This document shows positions 8,346 to 20,558 of a stretch of 32,500 bases of DNA, one piece after another. Both the position numbers and the translations under genes were made by a program. The notes under the pieces were generated by a model. It searched no databases. It was given only the letters and a program-made list of their open reading frames with translations, and had not been told where the DNA came from. The stretch is from Halichondria panicea (taxonomy: Eukaryota > Porifera > Demospongiae > Suberitida > Halichondriidae), in NCBI RefSeq assembly GCF_963675165.1, contig NC_087387.1, positions 6,193,058 through 6,225,557 of the forward strand, written 5' to 3'. Within the stretch, counting starts at the first letter, position 1. Each line of letters opens with the position of its first letter.

Positions 8346-9588
8346 TTGCTCACACTTTTACCTTTGAACTGTCATATTAATAAGTGAATACTGAATATGA
8401 AAAAGTTAATACAAAAAACTCGTTCTAATCAACAAAAGGATGTATACTGTAGATGTTACATCTACATTCATGCACTCTTGGTACATGAAAGAATCACAAT
8501 GCCTACCCAGACTGCACTGAGAGTGAGAGGAGGTAAGGCTGCTTCCTTGCAACCAGCTGAAAAGTCTGAGATCTGCTCCATGTTGCAGCTGCTCAACAGC
8601 ATGCACAATAGCTTCCTTCACAAGGCCTATAGGAAGAGAGGCCTGGGATATGATCGAGGCTACAAACATTGCACAAGGAGCTGACTCAGCAACAGCAATA
8701 GTTTACCTATGCACTTTTATATTAGTTCTAGCAAAGATAATATTAGTAAAACCAGTAGGTTTTACATAGGATTGGCAGTGGGTTTGCCTGTGTTTAGCAA
8801 TATTTCAATTATTTTGACTCATGTTCAAACTGTTCTATCTCTGCAGGGAAAGGCCACATCAAGAAACTGGCTGAACAGATAGTTTATTTAGCCTTTTCTC
8901 TCTTTGTATCTCTCATTTCATAATCCATAAACATTTTAATGAATGAATATTTTCATTTTAAAAATTGCACTATTTCAACGTTTCACCGCTCTTTGTCTGA
9001 CTGACTAAGTAAGTGAGTAAGTAAGTAAGTAAGTTTCTTGCCCAGCATTTACTCCAAGTACAGCCATCTCCAGGACATTCTGCACAGGGTTTCCAAACGA
9101 CTACAACCTGGATTACAAAGCGCTTCTTCAGATTTGCGATTGCTTCCACGAGGCAGATGACCTCTCAGTCTCTATTTCTCTTACCTAGACAATTCCGCCA
9201 TCTTTAATGACTCAGCAATTGTGTTGTGGCCAATAATAATAGATAGGCGTGGCTAATAAACCGTGCGCCTAAAATCAGTGCAGCAGTGCTTTTCCAGAGC
9301 CTGAGGTGTTCCTTTTCTTCACACTGTTCAGCTCTAGCTCCCTTTCTCTGACAGGCATGCTATATGCAATGGCTAGATATCATGCTCTTAAAATGGCTGT
9401 CATTTAATACTGATTCGCAAATTCAACATAGGGTCTAATTATCAAGCAATAAATTATTACTCATTATACTAGTCCAGAGATATTCGAGAAGATATCTGAT
9501 TAGTCCTGTCTTCTCTTCTTGTACTGCCTCTTGACGTTCCACTTATGCATGTCATGATACGTAAACTGTACTGAAAAAGAAAGGGAAT
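8346..9588. other. No supportable gene; low-complexity patches
   Basis: Contains a short (AAGT)n tract near 9007-9033 and open frames on both strands at 8397-8684. The minus-strand frame there (FVASIISQASLPIG, VHAVEQLQHGADL) has protein-like composition, but I saw no matching splice sites or known domain. A CCGCCATCTT word with a nearby TGACTCAG and CCAAT (9192-9226) could be promoter material but is not decisive. Confidence 0.4.
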
Positions 9589-10133
9589 CCGACTAGAAAA
9601 ACATTTGCAATGTGAAAAATTGCTAGGATTGGCCAGGGGAACCACAAAAAAGCGTGGGAACAAGAAATCAGACGAGAGCATAACTCCAATCCGTTACAAC
9701 GTCATGAACATGTACAATACATAGTATATTAGACTGTGTTCCAAATCCACCTATCAGCTTCCATCCACCACATCATTCCATGCAGTCACCAGTACGGTCC
9801 GTGCATGTTACTACGCATGGATGGACTGTGTGTACCTGTGCTCAACACTGCATGTATTAGGAACATCAATTCATCACAAATCATCATAATTATGTGCCCC
9901 ACATTCTAAAATGGATGTATAATAAATATATATAGGGATTGGTCATCACTCCACCAGTAAAAATTGCGTGGCATATTGGCTGGGAAAACATGGGAAAACT
10001 ACCAGTATACATGTGATTGACGTTGTAACGGATTGGAGTTATGCTCTCGTCTGATTTCTTGTTCCCACGCTTTTTTGTGGTTCCCCTGGCCAATCCTAGC
10101 AATTTTTCACATTGCAAATGTTTTTCTAGTCGG
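9589..10133. repeat. Perfect 116-bp inverted repeat with 313-bp spacer
   Basis: The left arm 9589-9704 and right arm 10018-10133 are exact reverse complements by eye. Read outward-in (plus on the left arm, minus on the right) the arm stays open: LEKHLQCEKLLGLARGTTKK then RGNKKSDESITPIRYNV. The source may therefore be a coding exon or transposon ORF. The spacer is unrelated AT-rich sequence with no gene. Confidence 0.9.
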
Positions 10134-10556
10134 ATAGGAAGGAGGATTGGCAACGGTAGAAAATTTGAAGCTATCTGTGACACGCTTACGTCATTGGAAT
10201 GCATCACTTCGCCTCTACTTTTGTTGCCTCCAAACTATGGCAATAAAAATAACAGAGAGAACAAGTCTTTATTAAGGCCCGGGTCCAGATTTTAACACCA
10301 AAATTTACACTATGTTCATACTGCTGTATTATTTGCAATATACAGTGTATGCTGCATCAAAATGATCCAAAATGAAGCTCAATGTTTTCTTTTTCCAAAA
10401 AACTAATTAGCTTAATTCAATTATGCTAATTAGTCCCATAAATGATGATGACGTCATGCCACTTTCAGAAAGAGAAGTGCAAATACGGCGTTGAAGATGC
10501 CAAGATCAAGCTTCAAAAACAAGGCTAGATGAACATCTCATAGCTAGGTACTAGTA

Positions 10557-10688
10557 TCCTTGATGGGAAGAGTAGGAGTTATTGTATTCTTGAGATACAC
10601 AAAATAGCCTACCTCTAGGGTGGCTGTCAGAGCTAAAGAAGCTAGCATAGCTAAGAAAGTTTTGGACATTTTTACTTCCCATCAAGGA
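10557..10688. mobile_element. Small foldback/MITE-like element, 132 bp
   Basis: Bounded by the exact 14-bp inverted repeats TCCTTGATGGGAAG and CTTCCCATCAAGGA. The body is noncoding. Two TGACGTCA words (CRE-like) lie outside it near 10449 and 10824. Confidence 0.45.
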
Positions 10689-11130
10689 AACATAATCATA
10701 ACAACATAATCTATCTTTTGAGGGCCTAAACAGCTACTCTTACCTTGTTTAAGTCCGCCGTATTTGTTGCCAAAGATAATCTATAATAGTTCTAGCAGCT
10801 AGCTAAGCAAATACATTGACCTTATGACGTCATGTGCAATGAATAACATTAATAAACATTATGAATCTCATTAACACTACATGATCTACATGATCTACAT
10901 AAAATGTAGGCAATGAATAAAATTAATCTTATCGGTGCCTGACCAGAGTAGACAATACTGCTTGTGTTCATGTCCATTCTCACATTTGATACAAGCCCAG
11001 AGCTTGTATGCACAAGAACTAGATAACATAGATAGACTGATAGTACTGTAGCCATTATATCAATATTCTCTGTAACATGTTCTGTACGACATTTTATTAA
11101 TACCAACTTTTTTAATAAATTATCAACATT

Positions 11131-11339
11131 TCACAAGTCATATAAACTGCCATAATAAGCTGCATAATGAACTGCTACTGCTGCTACTGCATGAGGTAGA
11201 GCTGGTGCTATACAACTGGGTCTTTTGCATGTAACAAAGTCTTTCATTTCGTTTTTTATATGTAGCCCAAAATAGTCAATCAACTCTTCCTTCTTCAGCT
11301 TCATAATTTCTTCCAGCATACTGATAGTACGATGAAGAT
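11131..11339 (-). CDS. Possible terminal exon, unknown protein
   Basis: After a TTAG acceptor (11340-11341) the minus strand reads LHRTISMLEEIMKLKKEELI, DYFGLHIKNEMKDFVTCKRPS, then an Ala/His/Tyr-rich tail ending YYGSLYDL and TGA at 11131. The helical charged first half looks like real coding sequence. The nearest upstream donor candidate (LQ|GTCAGT near 11412) does not give an open frame in matching phase. The family is not recognised. Confidence 0.3.
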
Positions 11340-11351
11340 CTAATAGTATGA

Positions 11352-11376
11352 CTGTGTATGTGGGGGGGGGGGGGCA
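11352..11376. repeat. Poly-G tract
   Basis: About a dozen Gs in a row (11361-11373), in the putative intron upstream of the 11131-11339 exon; a likely slippage and assembly-error site. Confidence 0.7.
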
Positions 11377-11817
11377 TATGAATGAGTTAGTAAAACACTG
11401 TGGCACTGACCTGGAGCTTTCTATCCCAGTTCTGTTTCTTACTATATAAGCCGATAATCAGGCCTTACACCTCCAGTCATATTTTCTGCAACTGACTAAA
11501 ATTTAAAGCACAAACCTGTACCAGTTGATGGACCTGACATTGATAAACACTCTCATGAAGTCAGTATAATTTTAAAAGCATGTGTGTTTCTTAAAAAGGG
11601 AGCATAAAACGTCAGATGAAATAAGCCATACTCAACACTACAACACATTCTAAATGGTATGAATAGGCGATTTTTGCCTTTCAGTAGATCAACCTACATA
11701 CATACAACCAGGAAAACTTGAAAAATAGTAATATGGATGAGTACTGTTTCTTAAAAAGGGATCAAACCTTGTAAAATTGTAGTTTTTCTGTAGTAAAAAG
11801 TCTTTGTTTCTTTAGTT

Positions 11818-11979
11818 TTACAAACTGGCAAGATAATCTAACTCTAAATAAAGCACAACATCAGTGTAACACCATGAGAGGTCATGAGGCACTAAAGGAA
11901 GACCATAACAGACTTTTTCTGCTTTTCGCGGGCATTCTGGCAGGAAAACAGGCGAGTCACGGATGGTTTCATTACAAAA
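11818..11979 (-). CDS. Possible terminal exon, Cys-containing, unknown protein
   Basis: A good acceptor (TTTGTTTCTGCAG) is followed by FCNETIRDSPVFLPECPRKA, EKVCYGLPLVPHDLSWCYTD and a stop at 11818. Length is 54 codons in phase 0. Four cysteines and a balanced composition favour coding, but no domain is recognised and no upstream exon was found. It ends in its own stop, so it is not joined to 11131-11339. Confidence 0.3.
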   Translation of the reverse strand, partial: FCNETIRDSPVFLPECPRKAEKVCYGLPLVPHDLSWCYTDVVLYLELDYLASL

Positions 11980-12239
11980 CTGCAGAAACAAATGTAAAAT
12001 GATCACGTGAACCACTTCCGTTGCCAATCCTTCCCTCCTATATCTTTGGTTCTAGCTAGCTAGCTAGCTATATATAGCTAGTATGTCCAGCTAGCTATCC
12101 TACATCCTTTATACTCTTAGTAGCTAGACTTGGCTGTTGTCTAGCATCTCTTAAGTCAGTGAGTCTACATGCAGATGCATAAGTAACAAGGTTGGTGGCA
12201 AAATTGTTGTAACCTCAGACTAGCAATACATAGGTAGTT

Positions 12240-12442
12240 TTTTCAAAAGGGGGGGGCTTCAGCCCCTCAAAATCACCCCTGGTGCCCCTGGTATATAGTC
12301 TATATATAAGTGCATTGATAAGTGGTTAATGGTTGGAGTGTGAGGAGCAGAGTGAAATAAATAAGGGGTGGAGCTGCAAACATCAGCTCTGCCCTCAGTA
12401 AAACTTATTTAGGTTGCAACCCCACCCCTAGATCCGCCCCTG
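12240..12442. mobile_element. Dispersed element end, TCCGCCCCTG terminus
   Basis: Begins with a G8 run and GGCTTCAGCCCC core and ends CCTAGATCCGCCCCTG, the inverted counterpart of the terminus at 8223. Probably a fragment or short member of the same family. Confidence 0.4.
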
Positions 12443-12875
12443 TCAAATGTAGACATTTGTATTTATTTGTACAATCTGTCAAGACAGTGTCATTAATTAA
12501 TATCAAGCTCTGGTCTGCTATATAGTTTCTTGGAGACTGGCCTCTTCATTGGAGGTATGACTGCATGCATGCATGCTATAGTGCAAATGTATGGATAGAA
12601 TATTATTATCGTTATATATATAGTGCCTGTATGCATGCAGCAGTCATGGATGATAATCTAGCTTATTAATGTTATGTATATTAACTATTATAGTATCGGA
12701 ACATACATGTTTGGGGTGAGCGTGCACAATTTTAGAACTTCATATAATGTCATGCATGCAGATGTGGGTTGGTAGATTATCAATATGCCTGTCGCTCTCG
12801 CAGTCTCACTCCTTCAGACTAGAGCCTTATTTTCTTGTGTGCTATTTATTGTTATCACTATAATAATTATAAAGA

Positions 12876-13006
12876 CACTGTTTTGAAGGTGTCTGGTATT
12901 TAGAAGCCCAAAGGTACTGATTTAGTAATCCCGAGCATAATTATAGCGAGGGTATTTACTACAAGTGTCCGAGGGCTTCTAAATCACATAGACCGCCAAA
13001 ACAGTG
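12876..13006. mobile_element. MITE, 131 bp, 34-bp terminal inverted repeats
   Basis: The left end CACTGTTTTGAAGGTGTCTG runs to ...TTAGAAGCCC; the right end is GGGCTTCTAAAT...AAAACAGTG. The 34-bp ends match at about 28 positions. A left-end-only copy is at 22358-22406. Noncoding. Confidence 0.65.
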
Positions 13007-13319
13007 AGCCTTGCCTCGTCTCGAGGCTTGACATGCAATACAACAAGTTACTTTGCTTGACAACAGGATAGCTGCAGGTATGTATACCTCCTCTGGGGCA
13101 CTTTCCCCATGTACTTCAATTCCCATGAATGTAGATATCTAAGTATCAACTATTATAATACTAGAATCAACTATACATCATAGTGCATTGTGAATTAGTC
13201 GATCAAAGTGTATGTTCTATGCCCATCCACTCATTATAATTAAGAACTCCGTCTGCACTAGCGCGCGAGCAATGCTCTATATAATTATATGCTAATGTGT
13301 GAATGTATTGTATATATTT

Positions 13320-13370
13320 ATGCCTCGAGGCGTAGCCGCACGAGGGATACGGTAAAGCTGACTGTGTGTG

Positions 13371-13409
<39 letters not shown>

Positions 13410-14170
13410 GTGTGTGTGTATTCCAGCTATAACTGCTCAACGGTTACAATGCGACGAAAACTAACAGCTTCTATAGGCTTCTAGCCACGTTCTCTTGGAT
13501 TTTGATTTGTGGATTAGCAAACTAAAGCTTCTTTCTCGAGTTATGGCTAGTTTGACTCACATTGAAGGCTGTTGCAGTCTCTTCAGAATCTTTCATAGCA
13601 TCATCTGTCCGCATAAACTTTCTATTCAACATATGAGTTAGCCTTGCACTAAAGCGCTAGCTTTTTGTTAGCTACAATACTCAGAAAATATCTTTTAAAA
13701 CAGCTAGCTAGCAGTAGCCATTTGTGAAATTGATCTCTTTGGACACACCCTTTAATTATTCCTGTGGATGTAATGCGCATGCGCGCTCATTCCCCACGTG
13801 TGAGAAAATAATATCCCAAGATCCTCCTGGCAGAATCATCTTTGTCTTGAGAGCCTGGTATATAAGCCACAAAACACTACCATATAACAATATAGATAAC
13901 AATATGCATGTACACAGGTCTTTTCTTCTTAGATATTATATACACTGAACTACAGATCCTGGAAGAATCAATTTTCTTCTTTCTTGAGATCCTGGTAAGC
14001 CACATAATACAACAATAGATGCATGTAAATAAGTCTTTTCTTCTCAGTGACTTTATATAGATAAGCTAACTTTAATACTAATATAACACTCTAATACTTT
14101 TAAGCGAAAGCAAAAACATGGCGAGAGGCATTAGCACAGCGCCAGCTTGAACACTAGTTATATAATCATC
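13320..14170. repeat. Long dispersed repeat (TGCCTCGAGGCGTAGCCGCA family)
   Basis: Starts TGCCTCGAGGCGTAGCCGCA, has a (TCTG)n tract (13372-13409), an NRF1-like GCGCATGCGC (13776-13785) and ends near AGCGAAAGCAAAAACATGGC. A shorter copy with the same order of blocks is at 29299-29835, so this is a mobile or duplicated noncoding element. The 74-codon frame at 13724 is not believed. Confidence 0.7.
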
Positions 14171-15760
14171 TAAGTACCGTGACTAAGAACTTAGTGTGCA
14201 CTAAATCTTTGTAATAGTGGGTATGAGAAAAAGCCAACGGTTTCTGGCTAGTTAAGGTTTGAAACTTTGTCACAACATCTATATAAATAGATTGGCTATC
14301 TTATGAAACGTTTGATATTGCTTAAATATCTACACATCCTCCGCAGTGCTCAAAATTGCTAGTTTTTAGTGCCGTTTCGGTTAGGGAGAGATTTGAAGAA
14401 GATCTTACGGCTAAAGTCCAAAAATTACACTGAGTCATAACTTTTGATGAGAAAATGTGTCCAGAAATATTTCAGAGATAATTGATGTCACAACATTTTT
14501 TACGATAACCCCCATTTCACCCCACTATACAACAACTTTTGGGGAATACTTCGAATAATGTTGTAGCTTATTCGTTCACCTATATATATACACAATGGTA
14601 TAAGCACAATTTCTTAGAAATGTTCCAATCTTGGCTCTGATACAACTATATATACTCACCTATATTGTGGTATTCTATATACTCTCTAGATTGGATGCAC
14701 TGTAATCCTCTACACTATAGTAGCTGCATTGCAGTGGAATTCCTGACAACATTCAATTTGCTTTACACAATTATTGGTACTATATCCATGACTGCATGCC
14801 GGCAAAGGCATTATCAGTTATATAATTATGCATGCAGATTGCACTATAATATTGGTGTGTGCAGGGCACAAACATTTAATTATGATTGCATACTGCAGCT
14901 ATAATATTGACTAACTGGGTGGAGGTGCTATATTGACCGTGACTGGAGTGACTGAACTTGTATCAGTTATCAACCAATTAAGGATTAAATGATCAATTAG
15001 ATCATACTATGGGTCAAACACAGTCTCTTCGTAACACTGGGTAAGCGTGACTGAGTATAGCTGTATACAAATATGCAAGTTCAGCATTAAAATGCCCTAC
15101 AATCATGTCCATGAAGCATGACAAGATTGCAGAGAGGATTGTATATAGGATATCCATGTATAGAACAGATTGGGTGTGTGTCAACATACGTTGCATGGTA
15201 GATTGTTGCACTGTCCAGAATGTAATCACTATAATTATACCGCAGGATTGGAGAATGTCTAATTTTATTATGAGATGAGATTTTTATATCAATTGTTATC
15301 AAGGAACAAGCGTGCATTTATTACACTATCACGTGCCGTGAGACATCATAAAGGTCCTCGTAGTATAATAATTAACCTGAGCCTACGCCGCGGTTTACTG
15401 CTCACTCACAACTTCGCTACCATCTTTGGTGGTCGTGGTTTGGCGCTTATAATTATTATAGAGTGCTGCTTATAGAACGTGGAGTAGCTGTTTCCACGAG
15501 GCTATAGCTATCATATAAATTGTACATTTATATATTATATAGCCTATAAATTAAAGACCGCATTATAATAATTATTACTTAAGCGCCAGCTATAATAGTA
15601 GAGTATAATTGTTGTGGACTATTGGCGCTTCTATTAGAGTGGCACTGTAATTAAGAAAGACGGGGCTCACCTCACACAATGCTTTCAACTTACACTAGCT
15701 TGTAATTATTACCTCTAAAGGCTGCTTTTTATCATGTGCATGCATGCATGTCATGAACAG
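14171..15760. other. AT-rich gap upstream of the NLR exon
   Basis: I see no convincing exon here, although the NACHT gene must begin somewhere upstream. Only short frames without domain signatures are present. ATTATAAT/TATATA runs dominate. Missing 5' exons of the NLR may lie here as very short exons or further left. Confidence 0.5.
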
Positions 15761-15875
15761 GTTTGTAACTAGTCTCAAAGAAAAGTACATTCAGAGAGAG
15801 TTTGGAGAAGATGAAGAGAATGGCCACCATCAGATAGAAGAGACAAACAAAGAAGACTTATCAAATTGCAATTAG

Positions 15876-15977
15876 TCGAGACTGATCAGATAGAGGGGTT
15901 TGGCCACAAGGGTCGTTCAAGTGGCATCGAGACTGATCAGATAGAGGGGTTTGGCCACAAGGGTCGTTCGAGTGGCA
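15876..15977 (+). repeat. 51-bp in-frame tandem duplication before the NACHT domain
   Basis: Two nearly identical 51-bp units encode ETDQIEGFGHKGRSSG twice. They lie between the FVTSLKEKY segment and the Walker A motif, next to the first frame break. Polymorphic linker expansion is likely. Confidence 0.85.
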
Positions 15978-17818
15978 ATGGCAAGCAACCTAAAGATGAC
16001 AAAGAAACACGCAAATCAATACTCCACACTGACCTGTTCAAGACTAGCAGGGACAACAAACCAGTCAGGAAGGTTGTTGTGAAAGGCAATGCTGGGATTG
16101 GTAAAACCACACTGTGTACCATGCTGACTGAGGCGTGGGCAAAAGGCAAGATCCTGAAACAATTTGACTGTGTTCTGTTGCTACCACTGAGAAATAGCGA
16201 CGTGTCATCGGCCACAAGCCTCCCTGAGCTGATTAAACTTTTCCATCTGAGTGAGAAGGTCCGCAAACCTCCAACAAAAAGGATGGAGGATAGAGAAGGA
16301 GAAGGCGTCCTCATTATAGCTGATGGCTGGGACGAACTCAGTGAGGGTGCTCGAGCTAAGGACTCGTTTCTCTACAAACTTCTTCTTGGTTATGGTTGTT
16401 CCAAAGCCTCTGTTCTCCTCACATCCAGACATTCTGCAGCAGCACCTTTTCACAAACTGTCTTCAGTGGACACTTTCATCGAGGTGGTGGGTTTTGATGA
16501 AGAAGATATCAAACAGTACATAGTTGAGGAATTCAAGCAAGATCCAGAGAAAGCTTCTTCTCTTATGGAGCAGCTTAAAAGCAATCCACTCATTCAGAGT
16601 TTGTGCTCTGTGCCACTTAATTGTGCGATTGTTTGTGATCTGTGGCACAATTTACAGCAAACACTTCCAAGCACAATCACGAAACTATATGCTAGGATAA
16701 CACTGTCTGTTGTGCTTCGTGACATCAAAAAGAAATGTCCACAACTCTGTGTAAACTCGCTTGACAATTTCAATTGTATTCCCAACGAACTTCAAAACGA
16801 TTTCTGGCTGGTTTGCAAATTTGCTTTTGAATTTTTGGCTAAAGATCAAATAGTCTTCTCAGACAGTGAAGTTTCATCGTTTTCTCAAGATGGGAACTTT
16901 AACAAGAAAGCATTTTTCTTCGGTTTATTGCAATCAGCACATTCACATTTCCCTAGCCAACAAAACTCATTGACAACAGGTTATGGCTTGTCGTTTCACT
17001 TCGCTCATTTGACCATTCAGGAGTTTTTAGCTGCCCTTCATATCGTCACTTTATCTCATGAAGAGAAAACAAAGATTTGCAACACTTATGCTGGAAACGA
17101 TCGGTTGAATATGGTCTGGAGATTTGTGTTCGGTCTTGAGTCTAAAGAAGAGAAATATAGTAATAAAGTTGTCTCTTTAGGTGATGTGTTGGTTGATCAG
17201 GTTTTATTTGCACTACGGGACCAAAACATTTTACTATGCCACTGCTCGTTTGAATCCCAGAATAAGGTTGTACACTATAAAGTGGCCAACAGGATTTGTG
17301 CCAAGTTTAGTTCTTGGCTTAGAATCAGAAGGCCCCAAACTGCTCACGACAGTGTAGCTCTTTTGCACACTTTTAACCGTATATCACATTGTTCAGAGGT
17401 CAAGCTAAATTTTTCAGGGAGTCTTAATGATGAGCAGCTTCAGAAACTAGCTACTATCCTCATTGACAGAAAGTTGCAAGTAAAAGAATTAAGTCTCAAT
17501 AACTGCAAGCTCACAAATGAATGTATCACGACCTTCTTCAACAAGGCATCAGCTTCATTTCAGCATCTTGAGTTACTATCTCTTGATAGGAACCTTATCA
17601 CAGGTTTACCATTTTCACCGAGCAATAACACATTAACTAGGCTTTCATTATCCAAGAATCCACTCTGGCAAAGTGGTGCCCAGTTACTAGAGAGTGTTGT
17701 ATGCGCAGGTTCACTAGTAAAACTTGAGCGTCTTTGTCTATCTAGTGCACTGACAAATGACAGAGACATTATCGATGCCAAAGTGTTAGCCACACTTCTT
17801 CCAGCATTAGCTACACAC

Positions 17819-20490
17819 TGTCCTCATCTGGATGACCTTGATCTCTCTAAGAACAATATTGGTGTACCTGGAGCTAGTGCAATAGGAGAGGCCTTTGTAC
17901 AACTTGCTACCAATAGGAAGGAGTTAAAGCTGAACTTAAGTGAGACTAATCTCGACAGTGAAGCAGCGACAGTATTTTCTGACAAAGTTTTGACTTCTTT
18001 AGGGAATGTGTCAAATCCACTCTCTTGTGAAATCAATTTGCGTGTTGATAACAATCCACTTAGACACAGCGGCTTGTCAGCTATCTTTAGAATGCTCTCT
18101 AAAAAACTGTCCAGTAACAAGACTTGATCTGGACCACACACATGCAGTCAACCAGGGCATAGTAACGGCAACCGATTTTGGTGAAATTAAATCTCCAACA
18201 TTTCCTGGTCGATGTAGCAAATTGAAATGGTTGTATTTTCGAAACAACAAACCAAGCGGTGACATTCATGTAGCTTGCTTGACAATGGCTATTAAATCCG
18301 CCATATTCGGTGATCTTGAATGGTTGCAACTATCAAATACCCTTCCTGACAATGTTGAGGAGAATGGAAGACTACTGACTGAACTCTTACCATCCATTGC
18401 CTCTCACTGTCCTAATCTGAATGACATTGATCTCTCTGAGAACAATCTTGGTGTACCTGGAGCTAGTGCAATAGGAGAGGCCTTTGTAAGACTTGCTACC
18501 AATAGGAAGGAGTTGAAGCTGAACTTAAGTGAGACTAATCTCGACAGTGAAGCAGCGACAGTATTTTCTGACAAAGTTTTGTCTTCTTTAGGGAATGTGT
18601 CAAATCCACTCTCTTGTGAAATCAATTTGCGTATTGATAACAATCCACTTGGACACAGCGGCTTGTCAGCCATCTTTAGAATGCTCTCTAATGAAAACTG
18701 TCCAGTAACAGAAATTGATCTGAACCATACACATGCAGTCAACCAGGGCCTAATAACAGCAACCGATTTTGGTGAAATTAAAACTCTAACATTTCGTGGT
18801 CGATGTAGCAAATTGAAAAGGTTGTATTTTCGAAACAACAAACCAAGCAGGGACACTCATGTAGCTTGCTTGACAATGGCTATTAAAGCCAACATTTTCG
18901 GTAATCTTGATTGGTTGCAACTATCAAATACCCTCCCTGATAATGTTGAGGAGAATGGAAGACTACTGACTGAACTCTTACCATCCATTGCCTCTCACTG
19001 TCCTCATCTGGATGATCTTAATCTCTCTGAGAACAATCTTGGTGTACCTGGAGCTAGTGCAATAGGAGAGGCCTTTGTAAGACTTGCTACCAATAGGAAG
19101 AAGTTGGAGCTGAACTTAAGTGAGACTAATCTCGACAGTGAAGCAGCGACAGTATTTTCTGATAATGTTTTGTCTTCTTTAGGGAATGTGTCAAATCCAC
19201 TCTCTTGTGAAATCAATTTGCGTATTGATAACAATCCACTTGGACACGGCGGCTTGTTAGCCATCTTTAGAATGCTCTCTAATGAAAACTGTCCAGTAAC
19301 AAGACTTCATCTGGACCACACACATGCAGTCCACCAGGGCCTAATAACAGCAGCCGATTTTGAAACTTTAACATTTCTTGGTAAATGTAGCAAATTGAAA
19401 AGACTTTCATTTCAAAACAACAAACCAAGCGGAAACACTCATGTAGCTTGCTTGACAATGGCTATTAAAGCCAACATTTTTGGAAATCTTGAATGGTTGC
19501 AACTATCAAATACCCTCCTTGACAATGTTGAGGAGAATGGAAGACTACTGACTGAACTCTTACCATCCATTGCCTCTCATTGTCCTCATCTGGATGATCT
19601 TGATCTCTCTGAGAACAATCTTGGTGTACCTGGAGCTAGTGCAATAGGAGAGGCCTTTGTAAGACTTGCTACCAATAGGAAGAAGTTGGAGCTGAACTTA
19701 AGTGAGACCAATCTCGACAGCGAAGCAGCAAAAACATTATCTGACAAAGTGTTAGCTTCTTTAGAGGATAATTCAAACCTTCTCTCTTGTGAAATTGAGT
19801 TGAGTATTGATAACAATCCACTTGGACACAGCGGCTTGTCAGCCATCTTTAGAATGCTCTCTAATGAAAACTGTCCAGTAACAGAAATTGATCTGAACCA
19901 TACACATGCAGTCAATCAGGGCCTAATAACGGCAACCGATTTTGGTGAAATTGAAACTCCAACATTTCGTGGTCGATGTAGCAAATTGAAAAGGTTGTAT
20001 TTTCGAAACAACAAACCAAGCGGGGACACTCATGTAGCTTGCTTGACAATGGCTATTAAAGCCAACATTTTTGGTAATCTTGAATGGTTGCAACTATCAA
20101 ATACCCTCCCTGACAATGTTGAGGAGAATGGAAAACTACTGACTGAACTCTTACCATCCATTTCCTCTCACTGTCCTCATCTGGATAATCTTGATCTCTC
20201 TGAGAACAATCTTGGTGTACCTGGAGCTAGTGCAATAAGAGAGGCCTTTGTAAGACTTGCTGCCAATAGGAAGAAGTTGGAGCTGAACTTAAGTGAGACC
20301 AATCTCGACAGCAAAGCAGCAAAAACATTATCTGACAAAGTGTTAGCTTCTTTAGAGGATGTTTCAAACCTTCTCTCTTGTGAAATTGAGTTGAGTATTG
20401 ATAACAATCCACTTGGACACAGTGGTTTGTCAGCCATCTTTAGAATGCTCTCTAATGAAAACTGTCCAGTAACAAGACTTCATCTGGAAT
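17819..20490 (+). repeat. 591-bp tandem LRR array, about 4.5 units
   Basis: Unit starts (TGTCC-CATCTGGAT) fall at 17819, 18408, 18999, 19581 and 20172. Spacings are 589, 591, 582 and 591 bases. The native unit is 197 codons with roughly six LRRs, e.g. LDDLDLSENNLGVPGASAIG, LKLNLSETNLDSEAA, INLRIDNNPLGHSGLSAIF and LEWLQLSNTL. The 589 spacing exposes the 2-base deletion; 582 is an in-frame loss of three codons (in the FGEIK/R segment). Units are nearly identical in DNA, so the expansion or conversion is recent. Confidence 0.9.
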
Positions 20491-20558
20491 CAACTATTCA
20501 CACTTCCATTACTGACCTCAGTTTGAATAATTCTTTAGAATCTCTTAACAGCACTACA

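Noticed and set aside
8223-12442. A single 4.2-kb DNA transposon bounded by CAGGGGCGGATC(C/T)AGG inverted ends
   Set aside because: No transposase, no target duplication, and each end looks complete with its own local core; two separate fragments are as likely.
13372-13409. CRISPR-like array
   Set aside because: It is a TCTG microsatellite without spacers, in a eukaryotic context.
17560-20437. Minus-strand ORFs of 60-150 codons across the LRR array
   Set aside because: Shadows of the plus-strand LRR coding repeats.
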